From: Dysgonomonas sp. 521
Lineage (GTDB): Bacteria > Bacteroidota > Bacteroidia > Bacteroidales > Dysgonomonadaceae
Direction of reading: 5' to 3'
Assembly (NCBI RefSeq): GCF_010501055.1
Contig: NZ_QVMO01000018.1
Coordinates: forward strand, 1 to 50,630
DNA length: 50,630 nt
Shown here piece by piece: positions 25,861 to 34,768 of this stretch. Under the pieces are notes generated by a model that had not been told where the DNA came from, did not search any database, and was given only the letters and a program-made list of their open reading frames with translations. Positions within the stretch are counted from its first letter, which is position 1. Each line of letters opens with the position of its first letter. The translations under genes and the position numbers were made by a program.

Positions 25861-26094
25861 TTAGCTGTTATAAATCCGCTGTATTTCTTCGCCTATCTTT
25901 GCCAACGCTTTGCGTTGTTCATTGGTAAGGAGTAATATAAAATCATCGTTGCTATACCATTCTCCACTATTTTCCTGCTCCCGAAAACATCGTCTGTTGG
26001 CGGTATCAACAACTGCCAACATTACATCTACTTCGATAGGGGTCAGTCCGCTGATTGTGCAGGTTGTGTTTGCTTTATTTATTTTCAATTTCAT
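25861..26094 (-). CDS. Small hypothetical protein
   Basis: 77 aa, not recognised. Soluble, with a central Trp-Tyr segment (GEWYSNDDF) and a helical C-terminus. Spacing is 11 bp to the downstream gene and 41 bp from the upstream gene, so it is probably in the same operon. Confidence 0.5.
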   Translation of the reverse strand: MKLKINKANTTCTISGLTPIEVDVMLAVVDTANRRCFREQENSGEWYSNDDFILLLTNEQRKALAKIGEEIQRIYNS

Positions 26095-26135
26095 TGCTTT
26101 GGATGTTGTGGGCGGATTGCTCCGCCCTATGGTTA

Positions 26136-26342
26136 CTATCGTTCAACAATCTCTAAGTTTTCGTTTTTCAAGAATTTCCTGCCACATTCGCAAATGACAT
26201 GGGTATCAGTTATGCGAGTGATAACTCGTGTGATACTTTCGTGGCAGATATACGGCTTTCCGTTAAAAAAGCCATTTTCTAAGTCGCCCAAAATGTGGCA
26301 ATACTTGCCGATTAAATTCTCGTTTACTTCTGTTGTTTTCAT
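26136..26342 (-). CDS. Small hypothetical protein with Cys-His residues
   Basis: 68 aa. Its two Cys (YICHESI and VICECGRKF) and adjacent His suggest a small zinc-binding fold, though the spacing is not a standard ribbon. It overlaps the start region of pcfJ's end by 4 bp (start 26342, PcfJ stop 26339), suggesting coupling. Confidence 0.5.
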   Translation of the reverse strand: MKTTEVNENLIGKYCHILGDLENGFFNGKPYICHESITRVITRITDTHVICECGRKFLKNENLEIVER

Positions 26343-27607
26343 ACTGCTATTCTTTTATTAATGAGTGATATATTCTTATTTACAAGTTTGATAATCCTAT
26401 CGTGGTGTTCTGAGTTCTTATTGCATACACCCCTTGATTGAACTACCTGCAATTTGGAAAGGGAGATTTCAACGGTTTCAAGCCGTTTCCCGTCAATACA
26501 AGCAGAAAGGATAAGACTATCGGGTCTTAGATGATAATCGTTGGTAAATACACAATGGTGCATCGCATCGCCTTCATGCATAATTTCTGTTACGCTTTCA
26601 AGTACCCGAACTTGGATTACTCCGTCCGTAAATTGAATGCCAAAGAATTTGGATTTCAGTTCTTGGAATGAGGCTTCGTCTTTTAGGGCTTGTTGTTTGG
26701 CTTCTTCCTTGCGTTTCCGCTCAATATGCGCTCGTTTCTTCTGTACATATTTGTCGTGTTCGCCTTTTAACTCTTTGGGGCAAACGTAATGTGCATTATG
26801 CAGGTCTTTACCAAAGAAGCGGAGTAAATCAATGTAGTCGCACCACATGGCAACATCATCAATGTTGTAACCGTTTCGGATGCAGATACGGATAGATGAC
26901 CAATAATCAGCAATACTCCGTGAGGTATGGTAAGCGAAGAACTGTAATAGTGTTGTTTGCTTCGCTTTCAATAGGGTTTCTGCTTTGTTTTCGGTTACGA
27001 TATAGCGGAATAGGTCGAACGGTGTAAGTTTATGAAAGTTGCCTGTAAATCCGCTCCGTTTGATTTCGGGGATTAACTTCATACGCGGATAAGTGGCGGT
27101 TGGGAGCGCATTGTAAAAGTTCTTGTTCGGACGTATTTCAAGATTACTACAAAAGTTCCATGTATCGGTAAAGCAGAATATCGGTCGTAGCTTGGCAATG
27201 GTTGTATGCTTGCCGTTAGCATCAATCCAGAGTTGTATTACTTCCGAATGAAAATACCTGGCTTTTTCTCCTACTTTGGCTTTGTAGTCGATATAGAAGA
27301 AACGGAGTATCTGAAATTCTTCGGATTTGGTAACCATGCAGAAGTATTGGTAATCATCAAATACCCGTTTCGTTGTATCGTTGATAATCAGCCTTGTATT
27401 GCAACTCGGGCAGGTACAATGTGTTTCGGTTGTCTTATCCGTCCATGTATGACCGCACTCCAAACAAGAGATAATGCCTTTCTTCGTTCTCCGTCCGATA
27501 TGGTCGATACAGTTCTTATATCCCCATTTTACCTGTGCTTTGGTAAGGGGAGATAGTTTTTTACTTAGTTCAAAAACTCGCTTCTGATATTTATTCTTCG
27601 GTTTCAT
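26339..27607 (-). CDS. pcfJ: PcfJ-domain protein with N-terminal zinc ribbon
   Basis: 422 aa. A zinc ribbon of four cysteines (Cys48, Cys51, Cys66, Cys69) lies near the N-terminus. The C-terminal half (about 310-410) has the PcfJ signature with GDAMHHCVFTNDYHLRPDSLILSA and VETVEISLSKLQ-like strands. PcfJ was named from the enterococcal pCF10 conjugative plasmid; its biochemical role is unknown. It is immediately downstream of the pcfK gene (3 bp), as usual. Confidence 0.85.
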   Translation of the reverse strand: MKPKNKYQKRVFELSKKLSPLTKAQVKWGYKNCIDHIGRRTKKGIISCLECGHTWTDKTTETHCTCPSCNTRLIINDTTKRVFDDYQYFCMVTKSEEFQILRFFYIDYKAKVGEKARYFHSEVIQLWIDANGKHTTIAKLRPIFCFTDTWNFCSNLEIRPNKNFYNALPTATYPRMKLIPEIKRSGFTGNFHKLTPFDLFRYIVTENKAETLLKAKQTTLLQFFAYHTSRSIADYWSSIRICIRNGYNIDDVAMWCDYIDLLRFFGKDLHNAHYVCPKELKGEHDKYVQKKRAHIERKRKEEAKQQALKDEASFQELKSKFFGIQFTDGVIQVRVLESVTEIMHEGDAMHHCVFTNDYHLRPDSLILSACIDGKRLETVEISLSKLQVVQSRGVCNKNSEHHDRIIKLVNKNISLINKRIAV

Positions 27608-27610
27608 AAC

Positions 27611-28021
27611 TTAAAAATCAAATAAAGATGGTTGGGGATTTACTACTACTCTCTTCGTTTTCTTGACTGGGTGTGTCATTTTCCTGTATGCTTCATCTTG
27701 TACTTTTTGTATGGCATCTTTACGTGCCTGTTCTTTTTCCTCTTCGGTCAATTCCACTACATGGTTTACTACTACATGGGCGTTCATCGGCTTTCCTACT
27801 TCGATATTATCTTCATCATAGTAGTGTACTGCCATAGAGTAAATTTCATCATCGGCAAAACCATTGCAACCGCTTTTCTGTACTGTGTTTAAAATGTAAG
27901 TAACACAATCGTCAATGCTTTTCTGCGGGTTTGCATACTTCTCGGCAAATAGTTCATCACTTGCAGCACGTTGTACTAAATAGGTATGTATCGTTCTCTC
28001 GAAAATATCAGTTCCTTTCAT
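27611..28021 (-). CDS. pcfK: PcfK-like protein
   Basis: 136 aa, with the PcfK core (TYLVQRAASDELFAEKYANP, DDCVTYILNTVQKSG, MAVHYYDED). The C-terminus (PQPSLFDF) resembles a sliding-clamp-binding peptide. It directly precedes pcfJ with a 3-bp gap. The pair is common on conjugative elements; their function is not established. Confidence 0.85.
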   Translation of the reverse strand: MKGTDIFERTIHTYLVQRAASDELFAEKYANPQKSIDDCVTYILNTVQKSGCNGFADDEIYSMAVHYYDEDNIEVGKPMNAHVVVNHVVELTEEEKEQARKDAIQKVQDEAYRKMTHPVKKTKRVVVNPQPSLFDF

Positions 28022-28029
28022 GGCTTTAT

Positions 28030-29022
28030 CTATTTTAGGTTTAATAAGTTGTTCAATTCCGTTCTCTTAGCGATGGCAAAAATCCACCCTGCTCTCTTGG
28101 TCCCATTGTGAGATAATTTTGGATTAAAACGCCCTCCCAATGCTTTGAGTTGGTCTTTAATCGGTCGTGTATCTCCAAATAAAGCTAATGCTTTCTCCGA
28201 ATAATCCACGATTTCAAATTGCAGACCGTCCGTTTGTTGTACTACGGCAGGAGGTGTTGTTTGCAGTGCCTTGATGCAGATGTTTTCCTCTTGTCCTGCT
28301 GTATAGGCGTAATCCTCTATAAACCGTTCCCGATTGTATAGGCTTACTTTCTCGATTATCCAACCGCTGTACTTGCTCTCTCCCAAGTAATACCCATCGC
28401 CCATACTGTACTTCTCACGGTGTTCATAGTCCTCGTTGTATTCGGATAGATAGGCAGTTCCTTCAAAGTTCCCTGCATACTTGCGCATCTCAGAAAACAA
28501 ATCCCGTGTATGTTTGGAAAAACCTAATATCACAGTCCGTTGTACCGAAGAAGCGTAGTAATCGGTTTGCGAGTCGGACTCGTTTTGTTTCAACCGTCCG
28601 ACAATCATTGCCTTTGCTTCATCGGGAAGTATCTCAGCTAAACGTTTGCGCCCAATAACCCGGACTTCTTCCGTGCGGATGCGTTCCTGCTCTGCTTCGT
28701 ATTCCTCCGCTTGCTTTTGGTCTTTTGCCTCTTGTAAAAATTTAGCCACTTCTGTGCTGTCCATAAGTTGAGGGTTCTCGCTATCGTAATAGTAGCCGAT
28801 ACCATACTTCTCTTTAAGCGGTCGGATAATATCTGTCGTAAAAAACTCCTTCGTCCGTAGGTTAATCAGCTTGTATGCCAATCCCCAATTGTTCTTACGG
28901 ATTTCATACACTACATATCGGTCGTAATGGTATCCTTCCATTTGGATAACTTGGTTTACTTCAACTACTTGTTTATCTCTGTTGATTTCACGGTTTGCAC
29001 CTAATAAAAATACTTTGTTCAT
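28030..29022 (-). CDS. Hypothetical ICE protein with C-terminal GRFNPKL domain
   Basis: I use the ATG at 29022, where MNKVFLLGANREI begins, giving 330 aa; the longer frame to 29118 overlaps the next gene without support. The middle is charged, and the last 50 residues (IKDQLKALGGRFNPKLSHNG, GWIFAIAKRTE) form a domain often attached to ICE-encoded DNA-processing proteins. It is followed by pcfK after 8 bp. Function is unknown. Confidence 0.65.
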   Translation of the reverse strand: MNKVFLLGANREINRDKQVVEVNQVIQMEGYHYDRYVVYEIRKNNWGLAYKLINLRTKEFFTTDIIRPLKEKYGIGYYYDSENPQLMDSTEVAKFLQEAKDQKQAEEYEAEQERIRTEEVRVIGRKRLAEILPDEAKAMIVGRLKQNESDSQTDYYASSVQRTVILGFSKHTRDLFSEMRKYAGNFEGTAYLSEYNEDYEHREKYSMGDGYYLGESKYSGWIIEKVSLYNRERFIEDYAYTAGQEENICIKALQTTPPAVVQQTDGLQFEIVDYSEKALALFGDTRPIKDQLKALGGRFNPKLSHNGTKRAGWIFAIAKRTELNNLLNLK

Positions 29023-29033
29023 GATGGTAAGTT

Positions 29034-29300
29034 TTAGAATATGAATACTACGATTAATGAAGCGATAAGCAGGAAAAGGAAAACCGATATAAGAATGCCT
29101 ATCAGACGGAATACGCACTTAATCAGTAAGCGGACAAACAGATACACAACTGCCATAGTAACGAATGACCATGCAGCAGCACTAACTTTTGTCAGTAACC
29201 AGATACATACTACCGTACATACTAACCTAAGCACCAATTTTATGTTAATTCCAGAGGTGAGGTTGTTCTTTTGTTTCGTTCTATCGTTTCTCTTTTCCAT
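29034..29300 (-). CDS. Small membrane protein
   Basis: ATG 29300 gives 88 aa (29315 is an alternative). A basic N-terminus (MEKRNDRTKQKNN) precedes three or so closely spaced hydrophobic helices covering most of residues 22-86. It is the first gene of the minus-strand block, 11 bp before the next. Function is unknown. Confidence 0.6.
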   Translation of the reverse strand: MEKRNDRTKQKNNLTSGINIKLVLRLVCTVVCIWLLTKVSAAAWSFVTMAVVYLFVRLLIKCVFRLIGILISVFLFLLIASLIVVFIF

Positions 29301-29626
29301 GACTTTTTTTTTCATGCGGCATCCGTCAGATCGGCTGTTTTTGTTTCGTATTGGCGGCAAAAGGTCAGAGAGGTGATGAAGACAAATTTTTTGCACTAAA
29401 TACGCTCGCCGCTTGCGGAAAGAGGAAGATTTCGGGCAAAACCCTTTAGGGCTCCGAATTTGACGTATCGCATCTCTGGGATACCTTTGCCAATCGAACA
29501 GAAAACAGTCGATTAGGATGCCATCAATAATGAGGAATGGGAAAGAAGAAACGATGTTGAAAATAAAATAACTGTGCCAACAGTGGAATTCAAATCGGTC
29601 AGAATCAAATGAAAATATTCTGCCTA

Positions 29627-29657
29627 TTTGAGGTTTAAGATATATTGTCTACCTTTG
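29627..29657 (+). promoter_or_regulatory. Full Bacteroidetes promoter, target unclear
   Basis: TTTG at 29627-29630 and TACCTTTG at 29650-29657 are separated by 19 bp, matching the -33/-7 consensus. No obvious gene starts within 120 bp; the next is the peptidase at 29817. It may be outward-facing from the ICE end or belong to a lost gene. Confidence 0.55.
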
Positions 29658-29785
29658 TAAAAGAGTTATTTGAAGTGGTGAAAAATGAAGCGAGGTAAGG
29701 CGGTTAAGTAGTTTCTAAATCATTACCTATCGCTAAATTTCAATAGTTCAATCTCCTGAATAATACCGCATTTCTAAAAAATCAC

Positions 29786-29793
29786 TACCTTTG
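29786..29793 (+). promoter_or_regulatory. -7 box of the S9 peptidase gene
   Basis: TACCTTTG lies 24 bp before the ATG at 29817. No good -33 TTTG is present at the usual distance. Confidence 0.5.
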
Positions 29794-29816
29794 CAGGCAT
29801 AAAAATAATTAAACAT

Positions 29817-31913
29817 ATGAAATATAAATCAATTATGGCATTCTTTTTAGGTGCAACATTGATGGCTTGTAATCAGACAGATAAAAAGGCTGACACAGAG
29901 CAGGACGCTCCTATTATAGGCAAAGCGTCTGTCAAGGTTGAAAACGGGATAATGACTCCCGAAATATTGCACAGTTTTGGACGTGTGACAGATGTGCAAC
30001 TCTCTCCTGACAAGTCTAAAATACTGTATGGTGTGACTTATGTCAGCATAGAACAGAACAAGACTAACAGAGAGCTGTTTACGATGAATGCAGATGGTTC
30101 GGACAAGACACAGATAACCCAAACCCCTAAAAGTGAAAGCAATGCCGTATGGGTAAAAGGCGGAGCTAAAATTGCTTTCCTTAGCAGCGAAAGCGGTTCT
30201 TCCCAGATATGGGAAATGAATCCGGACGGAACCGAACGCAAGCAAATCAGCAAAATAGAAGGGGATGTAAACGGATTCTCATACTCTCCTGATGGTAAAA
30301 GAATAATGTACATCAAGAATATTAAGTTCGGAGAACGTACATCCGACCGCTACAAAGACCTGCCAAAGGCATCGGGACGCATAATAGACGACCTGATGTA
30401 TAAGCACTGGTCGGAATGGGTAGAAGAAATACCACATACATTTGTAGCCGATTTTGATGGAGATAAAATGTCTGACGGTGTCGACATTCTGGGAGATGAA
30501 CCATACGAATGCCCGATGTTGCCGTTTGGTGGTACAGAACAACTGGCATGGAGCCCCGACAGCAAAACAATTGCCTACACATGCCGCAAGAAGATAGGCT
30601 TGGAATACGCGTTGTCTACCAATTCGGACATCTACCTGTACGACATAGACAGCAAACAGACTACAAACCTGACAGAAGGAATGATGGGCTACGATATTAA
30701 TCCTGTATTTTCTCCCGATGGCAAATATATCGCATGGCAAAGCATGGAACGTGATGGATATGAGTCGGATAAGAACAGGATGTTTGTTATGAATCTGGCT
30801 ACAAAGGACAAAATATATGTAACCGAAGCGTTCGATTATAATACGGACTATCTGGCATGGAGCGACGATAACCAAAGCATTTACTTTGTATCTTGCGTAG
30901 AAGCTAAAACCCAGCTTTTCCAAGCATATATACACACAAAGGAAATAAAACAGATAACCAAAGGCGAACATGACTATGAATCATTCAGTATTGCAGGAGA
31001 TAAATTGATAGCGCTGCGCCATTCGCTATCTAAACCAAACGAAATATACTCGGTAAATATAGCTACAGGCGAAGCTTCTGAACTGAGTTTCGAAAACAAG
31101 GACATACTCAGCCAACTGACAATGGGTAAGGTGGAAGAGCGCTGGATAACGACTACCGATAACAAAAAAATGCTTACATGGGTAGTATATCCGCCAAACT
31201 TCGACCCGAATAAGAAATATCCTGCCCTGCTCTACTGTCAGGGAGGCCCTCAAAGTACAGTGAGCCAGTTTTGGTCGTATCGCTGGAACTTGCAAATGAT
31301 GGCGGCTAACGGGTATATCATTGTAGCGCCCAACCGCCGCGGATTGCCGGGATTCGGTCAGGAGTGGCTCGAACAGATCAGTAAAGATTATGGTGGCCAA
31401 AATATGAAGGACTACCTGTCGGCAATAGACGAGGTTGCTAAAGAACCTTATGTGAACGCAGATAAACTTGGTTGCACAGGAGCAAGTTATGGAGGTTTCT
31501 CTGTGTATTGGCTGGCAGGGAACCACAACAAACGTTTCAAAGCATTCCTTGCCCATGCAGGTATCTTCAATCTGGAAGCTCAATATCTGGAAACAGAAGA
31601 AATGTGGTTTGCCAATTGGGATCTGGGTGGTTCGTTCTGGGATAGAAGCAACTCTATCGCTCAGCGTTCTTACGCCAATTCGCCCCACAAATTTATTGAT
31701 AAATGGGATACCCCTATCATGATTACGCATGGCGAACTGGATTACCGTATTCTTGCATCGCAGGGAATGATGGCATTCAATGCTGCCAAACTGAAAGGTA
31801 TTCCGGCACGTATGCTTATTTATCCGAATGAAAATCATTGGATAGCCCAGCCGCAAAACGGAGTATTGTTCCAAAGAGAGTTTTTCCGTTGGTTCGATAC
31901 TTACCTGAAGTAA
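29817..31913 (+). CDS. Secreted S9-family prolyl oligopeptidase-like peptidase
   Basis: 698 aa. An N-terminal lipobox-like signal (AFFLGATLMAC with Cys18) suggests a lipoprotein on the cell envelope. Residues about 50-430 form a beta-propeller with TolB-like repeats (SPDGK, WSPDSK). The C-terminal alpha/beta-hydrolase has the catalytic triad Ser557 (GASYGGF), Asp642 (HGELDYR) and His674 (NENHW). This is the S9 group that includes dipeptidyl peptidase 4/5-type enzymes and acylaminoacyl peptidases. It probably releases dipeptides from peptides in the periplasm; which residue it prefers cannot be told. Confidence 0.9.
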   Translation: MKYKSIMAFFLGATLMACNQTDKKADTEQDAPIIGKASVKVENGIMTPEILHSFGRVTDVQLSPDKSKILYGVTYVSIEQNKTNRELFTMNADGSDKTQITQTPKSESNAVWVKGGAKIAFLSSESGSSQIWEMNPDGTERKQISKIEGDVNGFSYSPDGKRIMYIKNIKFGERTSDRYKDLPKASGRIIDDLMYKHWSEWVEEIPHTFVADFDGDKMSDGVDILGDEPYECPMLPFGGTEQLAWSPDSKTIAYTCRKKIGLEYALSTNSDIYLYDIDSKQTTNLTEGMMGYDINPVFSPDGKYIAWQSMERDGYESDKNRMFVMNLATKDKIYVTEAFDYNTDYLAWSDDNQSIYFVSCVEAKTQLFQAYIHTKEIKQITKGEHDYESFSIAGDKLIALRHSLSKPNEIYSVNIATGEASELSFENKDILSQLTMGKVEERWITTTDNKKMLTWVVYPPNFDPNKKYPALLYCQGGPQSTVSQFWSYRWNLQMMAANGYIIVAPNRRGLPGFGQEWLEQISKDYGGQNMKDYLSAIDEVAKEPYVNADKLGCTGASYGGFSVYWLAGNHNKRFKAFLAHAGIFNLEAQYLETEEMWFANWDLGGSFWDRSNSIAQRSYANSPHKFIDKWDTPIMITHGELDYRILASQGMMAFNAAKLKGIPARMLIYPNENHWIAQPQNGVLFQREFFRWFDTYLK

Positions 31914-31930
31914 GGATTTAATTTTTCAAT

Positions 31931-31967
31931 AAAAAAGGTTATCATTACATTCATGATAACCTTTTTT
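31931..31967 (+). terminator. Terminator after the S9 peptidase
   Basis: AAAAAAGGTTATCAT at 31931-31945 pairs with ATGATAACCTTTTTT at 31953-31967, a long perfect stem with a 7-nt loop and a run of T. It follows the peptidase stop by 17 bp and could work in both directions. Confidence 0.9.
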
Positions 31968-32111
31968 CTGTGTTATATTTTCGGGTATTTACCCAATTGT
32001 TTTCTAATAATAAAACCTCACAGCGTTAAGCGGGAACGTATTCTCATATAATCACCTATTTATCAAAGCAATAAACAGGAAATTATTACTGTAAGGTATT
32101 TTAATGAAATA

Positions 32112-32141
32112 AGGGTTGACTCATATACATAAGACAACCCT
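32112..32141 (-). terminator. Hairpin after the susCD-linked lipoprotein gene
   Basis: AGGGTTG at 32112-32118 pairs with CAACCCT at 32135-32141 (7 bp, 16-nt loop). It lies about 33 bp after the stop of the minus-strand lipoprotein gene. The T-run on the minus strand is weak (TTATTT). Confidence 0.5.
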
Positions 32142-32174
32142 CACAAATAATACTAATAGTCAAATCCCTAAAGC

Positions 32175-33005
32175 CTATTTTGCCTTAAACACCCAATAAT
32201 ACGCAGTACCCCATTCCCCAGATCCTGCAGGTGCATAACTTAAAATCAAGGTTTCTTCATCTAAAGTATGTATGTCATATTCATACACTGGTGCTTTACC
32301 TTCATCCGGCGACACACCGACAAGGACTGTAACTCCGGCAGTTTTCAATTTGCCTATAGCCCAGATATTACCACTTGTATCATTGGTAGTCTTAGTCATA
32401 TCAAATGAGAATGTGCCTTTTGCAGTTGTGCCATCAGACCTTTTCTTAGTTAAAGAGGCACCTTGTATAGAGAATACCAGACTTGCATCAACAGTTCCCT
32501 CTCCTTCTGCTTGTGCGTCCAAATCTGCACCAGGTGAAAGTATCCACCATGCGGGAGCCTGATTGATCAAATATCCTCCGTTACCCCAGCAGTTGGAAGA
32601 AGCCCATACCCATTCTTTTTCGCCGGTTCCGCAAAGCAACCCCCATTCTGCAGGTACTTTAAACGACAATTCCTCTACATTTACAGATAACGTTTTTTCA
32701 ATAAATGTACCATCAGCATTCAAACCTTTGAACTTTATCGGGCTATCACCTTCAATAACCATCAACACTGTATCAAGCGCTTTTTGGGAAAGCCCTACTC
32801 CATAATCCCATTCACATGATACAGGACTGTGATTTATCAATACGATCTTGTTCGATCTCAACCCGTTTACCAATATAGGAGTAGCGGAAATATCGAGTTG
32901 GTCAGCAGTAATAACGCCAGTCAGCGTATCTCTGTCTTCAATAGGATCACAAGCTGTCAATATACCCATGAACAGCATTAATATATATATAATCGCTTTA
33001 TTCAT
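32175..33005 (-). CDS. Surface lipoprotein in a SusE/F-like position
   Basis: 276 aa. The signal ends FMGILTAC with lipid Cys19. The mature protein has Ig-like beta-strand content and several Trp residues (CEWDYGV, EWVWASSNCWGNGGY, APAWWILSPG), typical of glycan- or ligand-binding surface proteins. It is the third gene after susC and susD, 37 bp after susD, so it probably forms part of the uptake complex. The ligand is unknown. Confidence 0.75.
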   Translation of the reverse strand: MNKAIIYILMLFMGILTACDPIEDRDTLTGVITADQLDISATPILVNGLRSNKIVLINHSPVSCEWDYGVGLSQKALDTVLMVIEGDSPIKFKGLNADGTFIEKTLSVNVEELSFKVPAEWGLLCGTGEKEWVWASSNCWGNGGYLINQAPAWWILSPGADLDAQAEGEGTVDASLVFSIQGASLTKKRSDGTTAKGTFSFDMTKTTNDTSGNIWAIGKLKTAGVTVLVGVSPDEGKAPVYEYDIHTLDEETLILSYAPAGSGEWGTAYYWVFKAK

Positions 33006-33042
33006 AATTTATATGTTATAATTAAACAATACACTAAGGAAA

Positions 33043-34755
33043 TTACCAGCTTGTATAATTTGCGTCAGATGTGTCCCAACCTTTATTCTGTTCAAGCAAT
33101 CCGGCAGACAAGTCAATCTGAGTCTGAGGAATAGGTCTGAATCCACCTGTAGCCTCATAGCGAGCCTTATAGCCGCCACCCAGAGCCTTCATAACTGTAG
33201 CAACACCCTTATTATAGATGTTCACCCCCTCCTGTTTAGCCAAAGCTGTAGGAGCATCACCCCAACGCATCAGGTCGTAATAGCGTAAACCTTCAAACGC
33301 AAGTTCAAAACGGCGTTCTTTCTTTAATGCATCGAGAGAATAAGAAACAGCAGGTAATCCCACACGTGCGCGTACCTTGTTCATGCTTGTAGCATCCTGT
33401 TTCAATTCGGAATGCATCAGCAATACATCAGCAAAACGAATCAAAACCAAATCCTGCGTGTTAAATAATTGCATATCTGTACTTGCCCCATCTTTAGCTA
33501 TAGTATAGGATCCAATCCATGTACCGCCGTTGTAAGCCGAAACAGGCATATATTTCTTTGCCCAGTATCCGGTTTCTTCCATTTGCGAATCACCTCCAAA
33601 ACCATAATCTGCTAATTCGGCTTCTGCGTCTAATATAGAAGCTACACGTCGTAGGTCGTTTGGTTCAGCCGTTCTCCATTCGTTCCACAGCCCAGTGTTT
33701 ACAGGACCTGCCCCCCATCCCGGTCCGAATGGGAATGTAGATTCTGTTCCATTATTGGTAGAACCTTGACGAAGTCCGAAAAACAGATTGTACTGATTGG
33801 AATAACCCAGTGTATATTGATCACCCCAGTCAGAGAGTGTACCGAATTTAATGGAGAATATAGTTTCCTTATTGCCATTATCGGCCCATGCCAGTCCTTT
33901 ACCTTTTGTATAACTATATTGCTCAACAGTATATGAATTCGTGTATGGCCACAATTCGCGAAAATCGCCTACAAGGCCATGTCCACTATTGTTGATGCAA
34001 TCTTCGAGCCATCCTACAACCTGATCTTTAGTAACACTTCCACCATCAGGCAAAGGAAGAGAATCTTTTCCGTAATATCCGGTATAGAACAGGAATACAC
34101 GCGCCATCAAAGCTTCTGCAGCCCATTTAGTTGCATGACCTGATGCTACCGAAGTATAAGGAGTGGAATACATCTTTTCAATAGCATTTTTCAGGTCGGA
34201 AGCTATCTGTGCATAAGTTTCATCAGCAGGAGATTTCGGCTTATTTTCAGCCGCTGAACTCAGTACTAAAGGTACTTCGCCATACATCTGCGACAGGTCG
34301 AAATAAAATGTAGCACGTAAGAAAAAAGCTTCGCCTTCGAATTGATTTTTCTGAGCATCACTCTCCCAACCGGAACAATTATTTATGGTTTCAAGCAACA
34401 TATTGGCACGAAGAATACCACTGTAACGGGCTTTCCAGAATGCATCGGCAGCACCATCACTCTTATAATTCATCAAATGGTCGATAGACTGCACTAGTTT
34501 ATCATTATCCCCACCTCCGCCGAAACGGTCGTCAGAAGCCAACTCTGCCACAAAGAAAGAGGTTTGAGCCACGTTATCTATAGCTTTGCTGAATGTGGTA
34601 TAAATACCAGTCAATGATGATTCTGCGTCACTTACTGTCTGAGGGAAATTACTCGTATCCTTCATCGTATAGCTCTTTGTATCAAGAAAACTTTCACAGC
34701 TCCAGAACAGCAAGGTTGTTATAATTGCAAATCCTATATATATTATTTTTTTCAT
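33043..34755 (-). CDS. SusD/RagB-family nutrient-binding lipoprotein
   Basis: 570 aa. Signal peptide ends LLFWSCE, lipid Cys20. The TPR-like helical N-terminal half (SDAESSLTGIYTTF, FEGEAFFLRATFYFDL) and the C-terminal DALKKERRFELAFEGLRYYDLMRWG motif are the hallmarks of the SusD family. It lies on the cell surface as the lid of its SusC partner, which is encoded 13 bp upstream. Substrate cannot be read off; no glycoside hydrolase gene is next to it. Confidence 0.95.
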   Translation of the reverse strand: MKKIIYIGFAIITTLLFWSCESFLDTKSYTMKDTSNFPQTVSDAESSLTGIYTTFSKAIDNVAQTSFFVAELASDDRFGGGGDNDKLVQSIDHLMNYKSDGAADAFWKARYSGILRANMLLETINNCSGWESDAQKNQFEGEAFFLRATFYFDLSQMYGEVPLVLSSAAENKPKSPADETYAQIASDLKNAIEKMYSTPYTSVASGHATKWAAEALMARVFLFYTGYYGKDSLPLPDGGSVTKDQVVGWLEDCINNSGHGLVGDFRELWPYTNSYTVEQYSYTKGKGLAWADNGNKETIFSIKFGTLSDWGDQYTLGYSNQYNLFFGLRQGSTNNGTESTFPFGPGWGAGPVNTGLWNEWRTAEPNDLRRVASILDAEAELADYGFGGDSQMEETGYWAKKYMPVSAYNGGTWIGSYTIAKDGASTDMQLFNTQDLVLIRFADVLLMHSELKQDATSMNKVRARVGLPAVSYSLDALKKERRFELAFEGLRYYDLMRWGDAPTALAKQEGVNIYNKGVATVMKALGGGYKARYEATGGFRPIPQTQIDLSAGLLEQNKGWDTSDANYTSW

Positions 34756-34768
34756 AATTCAATACCTA

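Larger units (their letters stand above)
29301..29816. other. Gap containing the likely right end of the ICE
   Basis: No gene is supported here. It contains two TACCTTTG boxes (29650-29657 and 29786-29793) and a tiny frame MKRGKAVK at 29685 without support. The gap separates ICE-type genes from the chromosomal-looking S9 peptidase. CTnDOT-type elements insert at a GTAnnTTTGC-like core; TACCTTTGC at 29786-29794 matches nine of those ten positions and is therefore a possible attR. No second copy is available in the window to prove it. Confidence 0.4.
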
